From NCBI GenBank assembly GCA_900771955.1, contig CAAGPW010000067.1, forward strand, positions 1 to 5,505: a stretch of 5,505 bases of DNA. The letters run 5' to 3'. Every line of letters begins with the position of its first letter. The first letter of the stretch is position 1. The notes beneath the pieces were generated by a model, which was not told the DNA's origin, searched no databases, and was given only the letters and a program-made list of their open reading frames with translations. The translations under genes were made by a program, and so were the position numbers. Source of the DNA: Lachnospiraceae bacterium. GTDB taxonomy: Bacteria; Bacillota; Clostridia; Lachnospirales; Lachnospiraceae. Positions 1 to 5,505 of this stretch are shown piece by piece.

Positions 1-5
1 AAACC

Positions 6-111
6 ATTGTATCAAAGAATGTGGATACTCTCACTTTTATTTTTATTAACAACCAACTAAAACTTTACTCTAATCCCCCGAACGTTCCCTCATTCTTCCA
101 TTTGATACAAT
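6..111. repeat. 11-bp inverted repeat flanking the PFOR-1 stop
   Basis: ATTGTATCAAA at 6-16 is the exact reverse complement of TTTGATACAAT at 101-111. The right arm lies in the last codons of PFOR-1 (Leu-Tyr-Gln-Met) and the left arm in the 3' flank, with 84 nt between them. The rest of the flank 1-89 is AT-rich and shows no gene and no GC-rich stem with a U-tract, so the PFOR-1 terminator probably lies beyond the left edge. Confidence 0.45.
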
Positions 112-3100
112 TTCTCCATTTTCCGCAGAAAATCATACCTCTTTTGTGCACATCTCTCTGCCTTTTTAAGCAACCGTTCTGCCTGATGATCTTCCGCTGC
201 AAGAAGTGCCGCGTACCGGTCTTCTCCCATTAAAAACTCTTTATTTTTTTCTTTTTCCGGTGCTTTGGAATCCAGCATAAAGGCGGGCTTCCCTGCCTCG
301 GCAAGCTGCGGATCATAGCGGAAATTAAACCAGTAACCGGCTTGAACTGCCCGTTTTTCCTCTTCCTGGCTCTGCATTCCCATCCGGATTCCATGATTGA
401 TACATGGCGCATATGCAATGATCAGTGACGGACCCGGATATGCTTCCGCCTCAGCGATCGCTTTTACACACTGATTTTTGTCTGCTCCCATGCAGACCTG
501 AGCCACATATACCGTACCATAACTGATTGCCATGAGCGCAAGATCCTTCTTTTTTGTCTTCTTTCCCATGACCGCAAAACGCGCAGATGCCCCGATCGGT
601 GTTGCTTTTGAGGCCTGTCCGCCGGTATTAGAATACACCTCTGTATCAAATACCAGTATATTAATATCTTCACCGGATGCCAGTACATGATCCAGTCCCC
701 CGAAACCGATATCATACGCCCAGCCGTCTCCTCCAAAGATCCACTGTGATTTCTTTGAAAGAAAATCCTTCTGTTCTAAAATCTCCTTTGCTTTATCCTC
801 CCCATTCTCCGTAAGCAGTGCGATCAGTTCTGCGGTGGCAGCCTGATTTTTCTCTCCATCCTCATAGGTCGCAAGCCAGTCTTTTAAAACATCTTCCGCA
901 TCTCTTCCATTTCTGCATTCTTCCCTTTTCCGTTTCTGGTAACAATGAAACAAAAATGCATCGTCGGAAAGCAGCGCCCTTACTTTTTCCCGGAGTTCCG
1001 CCCGTATTCTGCCCTGTCCGAGCAGCATACCGTAACCGAATTCCGCAGCGTCCTCAAACAGCGAATTTGACCACGCAGGTCCCTTGCCCGCTTCATTTAC
1101 CGTGTAAGGCGTAGACGGCGAAGAATTTCCCCAGATGGAGGAGCACCCGGTCGCATTGGCAATATACATCCGTTCGCCAAACAACTGTGTGACCAGCTTT
1201 GCATATGGGGTTTCCCCACAGCCGCCGCAGGCACCGGAGAATTCAAAAAGCGGCTGCATAAACTGTGAGCCTCTCACACTGTCTTTTTTCACTTTTGTGA
1301 AGATTTTTTCTTTGGACGGAAGTGATACTGCATAATCAAAATGTTTCTGCATCTCCACGTGTGTCGCAAAATCGCGCATTAAAATCGCCTTTCCCTTTGC
1401 CGGGCAGACATCCACGCAGTTTCCGCAGCCGGTGCAGTCCAGTGCAGATACAACGATTGCAAACTTATAAGAAGGATTTCCCGCCATTTCAATATATTCC
1501 ATCGGCTCGGGTGCTGTAATTGCCTCTTCTCCGGTCATAACAACCGGACGGATCACTGCATGCGGGCAGACAAACGAACACTGGTTGCACTGAATGCAGC
1601 GTTCTTTGATCCAGACCGGGATCTCTGAGGCCACACCCCGCTTTTCGTATGCCGCGGTTCCGGATGGTGTTATCCCGTTCCCATACTCCGCCACCACAGA
1701 TACCGGTATCATATTTCCCTTCATTGCATTTACGGGGCTCTGAATCTGTTCCACAAAATGTTCCGTCCTCCTTTGCATTTCTTTTCTGCTTTCATCCCAA
1801 GCTGTCTTTCCCATATTGGAGGATCTGTATGTCTGCACCATTTTTTCCTCTCTGCTGTCTTTCCAGCGTTCCGGGACAATGACCTTTACTGCCGCATGCA
1901 TACCGGCATCAATCGCTGCATGGTTCATCTTTACAACGCCCTCTCCCTTTCTCGCATACGTTTTTGCTGCCGCCTCTTTCATCAGGCGAACTGTCTCCTC
2001 CTGCGGCAAAAGCGAAGTCAGTGAAAAAAATGCTGCCTGAAGGATTGTATTGACACGGGAACCAAGCCCAATCTCTTTTGCGATTTTTACAGCGTCTATG
2101 ATATAAAAACGGATATTATGCCCGGCAATATAACGTTTTACCTGCCCCGGCAGCTTCTGATCCAGTTCTTCCGCTCTCCACGGGCAGTTTAGCAGGAATG
2201 TTCCGCCCTCCCGCAGTTCCTGTACCATATCATATTTATATAAATACGCTGTACAGTGACATGCCACAAAATCCGCATGCGAGATCAGATATGCCGCACG
2301 GATCGCTTTCTTTCCGAATCTCAGATGAGATACCGTCACTCCTCCTGATTTCTTGGAATCATACTCAAAATATGCCTGCACCTCAAGATCGGTATGATCC
2401 CCGATAATCCTGATGGAATTCTTATTTGCTCCGACCGTTCCGTCTGATCCCTGCCCCCAGAATTTACAGCTTGTAACCCCCTGTGGTTCCGTGACCAGAT
2501 CCTTTTCCTCCTCCAGTGACAGATGTGTCACATCATCGGTAATTCCGATCGTAAATTCCTTTTTTCCGGCATTGGCAAACGCAGCCGCGATCTGCCCCGG
2601 CGTGGTATCCTTAGAGCCAAGCCCATATCTTCCATGTGTGACCAGACAGCGTACAAATCGGCTGTCTTTGATCGCCGCCATCACATCCAGATACAGCGGC
2701 TCCCCCGGCGCCCCCGGTTCTTTTGCCCGGTCAAGTACAATGATCTGCTCAACACCCGCTGGCAGTTCTGCCAGAAATGCCTCCCGCGCAAATGGACGAT
2801 AAAGATGCACTTTTACCAGCCCAAGCTCCTTTCTCTCCCCGAAATGATCAATGACCTCTTCGATCGTCTGGCAGACAGATCCCATTGCTACAATGACCTT
2901 TGTTGCATTTTTGCTTCCATAATAATTAAAAAGCCGATAATCGGTACCAATTCTCTGATTGATACGTGCCATCTGATTTTCGACAATTTTCGGAAGTCTG
3001 TCATAATATGGGTTTGCAGTCTCTCTGGTCTGAAAGAAAACATCGGGATTCTGTGCCGATCCCATTTCATACGGATGATTCGGGTTTAATGCACCCTGTT

Positions 3101-3710
3101 GAAACGCATGGATTTTTTCCATATCCGCCAGTTCCTTCAGCTCCTCATAATCCCAGACAGCAATTTTCTGGATCTCATGGGAAGTACGAAATCCGTCAAA
3201 AAAATTAACAAACGGAAGGTTTCCAAGCATGGCTGCCAGATGTGCCACCGGGCTTAAGTCCATGACCTCCTGCACGGATGCTTCACTTAAGATCGCAGCC
3301 CCGGTCTGTCTGCAGGCATAGATATCCGAATGATCTCCGAAAATATTTAAGGCGTGTGTCGCCACGGAACGCGCCGCCACCTGTATTACCCCGGGCAGAC
3401 GCTCTCCCGCCATTTTATACAGGTTCGGAATCATGAGTAAAAGCCCCTGTGATGCAGTATATGTCGTTGCCAGCGCTCCCGCTGCAAGTGCCCCGTGCAT
3501 CATTCCTGCTACGCCTGCCTCCGACTGCATCTCACATACTTCCACTGTTTCACCAAAGATATTTTTTTTGCCGTTTGCTGCCCATTCATCCGTCACTTCC
3601 GCCATCGCAGAGGATGGTGTGATCGGATAGATCGGCGCGATCTGCGTGTATGCATAGGATACATAGGCTGCCGCATGATTTCCGTCCATTGTAATCTTCT
3701 TTCTTTCCAT
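90..3710 (-). CDS. nifJ: Pyruvate:ferredoxin (flavodoxin) oxidoreductase, complete (PFOR-1)
   Basis: Cytoplasmic homodimer-type enzyme that decarboxylates pyruvate with CoA to acetyl-CoA and CO2 and reduces ferredoxin or flavodoxin. The 1206-residue single chain has the family order: ThDP/pyruvate domain about 1-260, transketolase C-terminal-like domain about 260-415, CoA-binding gamma domain about 416-610, EKR-type linker about 610-670, double ferredoxin domain about 685-785, ThDP-diphosphate domain about 815-1200. Visible key residues are T31 (YPITPSS), E64 (MQSEAG) and R114 (AARS), which match the D. africanus numbering exactly. Cluster cysteines are C705/708/711/715 and C759/762/765/769; proximal-cluster cysteines are C828, C831, C856 and C1103. 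The ThDP motif runs from GDG 994-996 to N1028. The ATG at 3710 is chosen because AAAAGGAG lies 8 nt upstream and the N-terminus (xxxxMDGNxAAAxVSYA) fits the family. It ends 103 residues after C1103, so the extra C-terminal domain of the Desulfovibrio enzyme is absent. The frame is uninterrupted. Other 2-oxoacid substrates cannot be excluded from sequence alone. Confidence 0.97.
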   Translation of the reverse strand: MERKKITMDGNHAAAYVSYAYTQIAPIYPITPSSAMAEVTDEWAANGKKNIFGETVEVCEMQSEAGVAGMMHGALAAGALATTYTASQGLLLMIPNLYKMAGERLPGVIQVAARSVATHALNIFGDHSDIYACRQTGAAILSEASVQEVMDLSPVAHLAAMLGNLPFVNFFDGFRTSHEIQKIAVWDYEELKELADMEKIHAFQQGALNPNHPYEMGSAQNPDVFFQTRETANPYYDRLPKIVENQMARINQRIGTDYRLFNYYGSKNATKVIVAMGSVCQTIEEVIDHFGERKELGLVKVHLYRPFAREAFLAELPAGVEQIIVLDRAKEPGAPGEPLYLDVMAAIKDSRFVRCLVTHGRYGLGSKDTTPGQIAAAFANAGKKEFTIGITDDVTHLSLEEEKDLVTEPQGVTSCKFWGQGSDGTVGANKNSIRIIGDHTDLEVQAYFEYDSKKSGGVTVSHLRFGKKAIRAAYLISHADFVACHCTAYLYKYDMVQELREGGTFLLNCPWRAEELDQKLPGQVKRYIAGHNIRFYIIDAVKIAKEIGLGSRVNTILQAAFFSLTSLLPQEETVRLMKEAAAKTYARKGEGVVKMNHAAIDAGMHAAVKVIVPERWKDSREEKMVQTYRSSNMGKTAWDESRKEMQRRTEHFVEQIQSPVNAMKGNMIPVSVVAEYGNGITPSGTAAYEKRGVASEIPVWIKERCIQCNQCSFVCPHAVIRPVVMTGEEAITAPEPMEYIEMAGNPSYKFAIVVSALDCTGCGNCVDVCPAKGKAILMRDFATHVEMQKHFDYAVSLPSKEKIFTKVKKDSVRGSQFMQPLFEFSGACGGCGETPYAKLVTQLFGERMYIANATGCSSIWGNSSPSTPYTVNEAGKGPAWSNSLFEDAAEFGYGMLLGQGRIRAELREKVRALLSDDAFLFHCYQKRKREECRNGRDAEDVLKDWLATYEDGEKNQAATAELIALLTENGEDKAKEILEQKDFLSKKSQWIFGGDGWAYDIGFGGLDHVLASGEDINILVFDTEVYSNTGGQASKATPIGASARFAVMGKKTKKKDLALMAISYGTVYVAQVCMGADKNQCVKAIAEAEAYPGPSLIIAYAPCINHGIRMGMQSQEEEKRAVQAGYWFNFRYDPQLAEAGKPAFMLDSKAPEKEKNKEFLMGEDRYAALLAAEDHQAERLLKKAERCAQKRYDFLRKMEKLYQMEE

Positions 3711-3718
3711 ATAAAATT

Positions 3719-3726
3719 CTCCTTTT
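3719..3726 (-). promoter_or_regulatory. Ribosome binding site of PFOR-1
   Basis: AAAAGGAG on the minus strand, 8 nt before the ATG at 3710-3708. This is a near-consensus Firmicute Shine-Dalgarno sequence at a suitable distance. It fixes the start, since the later in-frame ATG (residue 8) has no comparable site. Confidence 0.87.
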
Positions 3727-3781
3727 CAGCTTCTTGTTACGATTGATTTCATGTAAAATTAGTTTTCCTGTTTCTGGGAAT

Positions 3782-3787
3782 TTTATA
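3782..3787 (-). promoter_or_regulatory. Weak candidate -10 element for PFOR-1
   Basis: TATAAA on the minus strand matches five of six bases of the sigma-A -10 consensus and lies between the terminator and the PFOR-1 start, leaving about 65 nt of 5' UTR. There is no recognisable -35 hexamer 16-18 nt upstream and no extended TG. The strong terminator before the gene argues that some promoter must lie in 3711-3816, but this site is only the best of poor options. Confidence 0.25.
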
Positions 3788-3816
3788 CGGAACTCCATTT
3801 TTCTGCTCGCCCTTAG

Positions 3817-3860
3817 AAAAAAAAGACCTTCGGCTTATAAAAAGCCAAAGGTCTTTTTTC
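3817..3860 (-). terminator. Rho-independent terminator of PFOR-2
   Basis: The arms 3819-3836 and 3842-3859 pair around a 5-nt loop (3837-3841). The GACCTT/AAGGTC block and the GGCTT/AAGCC block are separated by one non-Watson-Crick position (3831/3847). In minus-strand RNA this position is a G-U wobble, so the stem is continuous; in plus-strand RNA it is a C-A mismatch. On the minus strand the core stem is followed by eight T residues (3824-3817), the classic intrinsic-terminator layout. It lies 44 nt after the PFOR-2 stop and separates the two PFOR genes transcriptionally. No gene converges from the other side, so a bidirectional role has no use here. Confidence 0.92.
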
Positions 3861-3865
3861 TATAA

Positions 3866-3880
3866 CTGCATCAGATGCAG
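3866..3880. repeat. Palindrome CTGCATC-A-GATGCAG
   Basis: Seven-base arms mirror each other around a single central base. In RNA a 5-bp stem with a 5-nt loop is the realistic form. It lies between the stop-codon hairpin and the terminator of PFOR-2. It could be a 3' UTR stem or a protein-binding dyad; nothing in the sequence decides between these. Confidence 0.5.
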
Positions 3881-3889
3881 CCTATTTTC

Positions 3890-3904
3890 ATCCAGCAACT
3901 GGAT
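3890..3904 (-). other. Hairpin overlapping the PFOR-2 stop codon
   Basis: ATCCAG (3890-3895) and CTGGAT (3899-3904) are perfect inverted repeats around a 3-nt loop. The hairpin begins with the last base of the TAA stop codon on the minus strand. With the palindrome at 3866-3880 and the terminator at 3817-3860 it forms a row of three stems in the 3' UTR. A role in mRNA 3'-end stability is inference; no U-tract follows, so it is not itself a terminator. Confidence 0.5.
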
Positions 3905-5505
3905 TATTTGTAAAGCTCTACTAATCTCTCTAAGTGCTCGTAACGTTTCTTAGCTGCTTCTTCAGATTCTTTGAAGAGTCTTTCAGCTCTTTCAGGGAAG
4001 GATCTGGTCAGACGGCTGTAACGTGTCTCGTTCTTTAAGAAATCCTGGTAAGAACCATCACCCGGTTTGGAAACTAAGGTGAACGGATTCTTTCCTTCTG
4101 CCTTTAATTCCGGATTGAAGGAGAAGAGGTTCCAGTAACCAGCAGCTACTGCTTTCTTCATTTCATCCTGGCAGTGGTTCATTCCACCCTTAACACCGTG
4201 TAACTCACATGGAGCATATCCGATGATAAGTGACGGTCCGTTGTAAGCTTCTGCTTCTGCAAGAACCTTAACAGCCTGAGCCATGTTTGCACCAAGAGCG
4301 ATCTGTGCTACGTATACATAGCCATAGCTCATAGCGATCTCAGCAAGGCTCTTCTTGCCTACTTCTTTACCGGAAGCTGCGAACTGGCAAACTTCACCGA
4401 TGTTGGAAGCCTTAGAAGCCTGTCCACCGGTATTGGAGTACATTTCTGTATCGAATACCATAACGTTTACGTTGTTTCCGGAAGCAAGTACATGGTCTAA
4501 TCCGCCGAAGCCGATATCATAAGCCCATCCGTCACCACCGAAGATCCATACAGACTTCTTAGCAAGGTAATCTTTCTTCTCCAGAGCTGCTGCTGCATCC
4601 GGACATCCAGCTGCTGCTGCCTTCTCCAGTTCTGCGATAAGATCTTTTGCTGCAGGTGTATTTGCTTTTGTATCATTCTTTGTTTCTTCAAATTTAGCGA
4701 ATGCTGCTTTTAATTCAGCACCAGCTTTGTCGGACTCAGCACATTTCTTTGCGCTTGCGATAGCCTGGTCACGAAGAACCTGCTGTCCGATTTCCATACC
4801 AAGACCATGCTCAGCGTTATCCTCGAATAAGGAGTTTGCCCATGCCGGTCCCTGTTTGGAGTCTTTGTTTACTGTGTACGGTGAAGTTGCTGCAGGACCA
4901 CCCCAGATGGAAGAACATCCTGTTGCGTTTGAAATATACATATGTTCACCGAACAGCTGTGTGATCAGACGAGCGTAAGAAGTCTCTGCACATCCTGCAC
5001 AGGAGCCTGAGAACTCAAGCAACGGCTGGTTGAACTGAGATCCTTTTACGGTGTTGTCTGCCGGTACGCCAGGTTTCTTGCCAACGTTTGCTACCAGGTA
5101 ATCGAATACCGGCTGCTCTGCTGCCTGAGATTCCTGCGGAACCATTTCGATTGCGCCAACCGGACAAACAGTGATACACTCGCCGCATCCCATACAGTCT
5201 AACGGAGATACGCTCATGGTGTATTTGTATTCGCCAGCTTTTGGCTTTGTATCTGCAAGTTTGATGTTGGACGGAGCAGCTTTTACTTCTGCATCATCTA
5301 ACATAAACGGACGGATTGTCGCATGTGAACATACGAATGCACACTGGTTACACTGGATACATTTTTCTGCATTCCAGGTCGGAACTGTTACGGCTGTACC
5401 ACGTTTCTCGTATGCAGCTGCACCAAGCTCGAACTGTCCATCCGGATTTGCTGTAAATGCGGAAACCGGAAGGCTGTCACCATCCATTAAGGAGATCGGT
5501 CTCAT
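3904..5505 (-). CDS. nifJ: Pyruvate:ferredoxin (flavodoxin) oxidoreductase, C-terminal part, cut by window edge (PFOR-2)
   Basis: Same enzyme family and reaction as the neighbouring downstream gene. The 533 visible residues begin inside the EKR linker: window residues 3-14 align with residues 659-670 of PFOR-1, so about 656 residues lie beyond 5505, giving a normal full length near 1190. The Met encoded at 5505 is therefore internal, not a start. Visible motifs are cluster cysteines C49/52/55/59 and C104/107/110/114, proximal-cluster C169, C172, C197 and C433, and the ThDP motif GDG 324-326 to N358. Over a 51-residue core around that motif, 44 residues are identical to PFOR-1 by hand count. 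Oddities are CSH after the first cluster motif where CPH is usual, CPVGAI after the second where CPAKxKA is usual, and CAGCAETS where CAGCGETP is usual; all cysteines are kept. Alanines in the linker 246-310 use mostly gct and gca, a narrow choice consistent with high expression. TAA stop at 3906-3904, followed by hairpins and a terminator. Confidence 0.96.
   Translation of the reverse strand: MRPISLMDGDSLPVSAFTANPDGQFELGAAAYEKRGTAVTVPTWNAEKCIQCNQCAFVCSHATIRPFMLDDAEVKAAPSNIKLADTKPKAGEYKYTMSVSPLDCMGCGECITVCPVGAIEMVPQESQAAEQPVFDYLVANVGKKPGVPADNTVKGSQFNQPLLEFSGSCAGCAETSYARLITQLFGEHMYISNATGCSSIWGGPAATSPYTVNKDSKQGPAWANSLFEDNAEHGLGMEIGQQVLRDQAIASAKKCAESDKAGAELKAAFAKFEETKNDTKANTPAAKDLIAELEKAAAAGCPDAAAALEKKDYLAKKSVWIFGGDGWAYDIGFGGLDHVLASGNNVNVMVFDTEMYSNTGGQASKASNIGEVCQFAASGKEVGKKSLAEIAMSYGYVYVAQIALGANMAQAVKVLAEAEAYNGPSLIIGYAPCELHGVKGGMNHCQDEMKKAVAAGYWNLFSFNPELKAEGKNPFTLVSKPGDGSYQDFLKNETRYSRLTRSFPERAERLFKESEEAAKKRYEHLERLVELYK

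Noticed and set aside
1..89. Terminator for PFOR-1 in the left flank.
   Set aside because: Only weak AT-rich pairings such as GTATC/GATAC (9-13 and 24-28) are seen, without a GC-rich stem followed by a U-tract on the minus strand.
2523..3089. A 188-residue open frame on the plus strand inside PFOR-1, plus several shorter plus-strand frames.
   Set aside because: It lies fully antisense to well-conserved PFOR coding sequence, reads as low-complexity mirror translation, and has no recognisable family or ribosome binding site. The same holds for the other plus-strand frames under both genes.
3734..3739. TTGTTA as part of a Rex redox-repressor site in the PFOR-1 leader.
   Set aside because: Only one half-site is present. 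The expected second half, TTAACAA-like after a short spacer, is missing; TGATTTC is found instead.
3586..3798. A 70-residue minus-strand frame covering the PFOR-1 leader and start, as a possible leader peptide.
   Set aside because: It overlaps the PFOR-1 start in another frame, has no good ribosome binding site before its ATG, and shows no regulatory codon runs.
3711..3903. Riboswitch or T-box in the 193-nt intergenic region.
   Set aside because: After the terminator and the two hairpins belonging to PFOR-2, only about 106 nt remain before PFOR-1, with no T-box motif, no anti-terminator pair and no known riboswitch core.
5503..5505. ATG at the right edge as a true start, which would give a standalone C-terminal PFOR subunit.
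   Set aside because: Window residues 3-14 align to the middle of PFOR-1 (659-670), inside the linker rather than at a domain start. The upstream sequence is not visible, so truncation by the window is the simplest reading; a split gene remains possible but unsupported.

Overview
The window holds two neighbouring genes on the minus strand, both for pyruvate:ferredoxin (flavodoxin) oxidoreductase (PFOR, nifJ/por family). One is complete (90-3710, 1206 residues). The other (3904-5505) is cut by the right edge of the window, so only its C-terminal 533 residues are visible. PFOR is an oxygen-sensitive enzyme of anaerobes. The strong AAAAGGAG ribosome binding site, moderate GC content and residue signatures of both proteins point to an anaerobic clostridial Firmicute, possibly Lachnospiraceae. 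The family-level guess rests on remembered sequence style, not on a search.

Layout, read along the minus strand from the right edge. Positions 5505-3904 hold the second half of PFOR-2, with two ferredoxin-type 4Fe-4S motifs, the proximal-cluster cysteines and the thiamine-diphosphate (ThDP) domain. Positions 3904-3817 are its 3' region, with two short hairpins followed by a strong Rho-independent terminator. Positions 3816-3711 are the leader of PFOR-1, with a clear ribosome binding site and only a weak promoter candidate. Positions 3710-90 are PFOR-1, complete. Positions 89-1 are a short 3' flank with no gene and no convincing terminator; an 11-bp inverted repeat straddles the PFOR-1 stop codon.

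Both proteins keep every visible residue expected for catalysis: oxidative decarboxylation of pyruvate with CoA to acetyl-CoA and CO2, with electrons passed through three 4Fe-4S clusters to ferredoxin or flavodoxin. Both end near where the extra C-terminal domain of the Desulfovibrio africanus enzyme would begin, so both appear to lack it. They are not a recent duplication: synonymous codons, linkers and several cluster-flanking residues differ. PFOR-2 uses a narrower codon set and probably is the highly expressed housekeeping enzyme. PFOR-1, behind its own leader and the terminator, is probably an accessory paralogue with separate control. I see no CRISPR, mobile element, RNA gene or unknown multi-gene system; most of this window is ordinary central metabolism.
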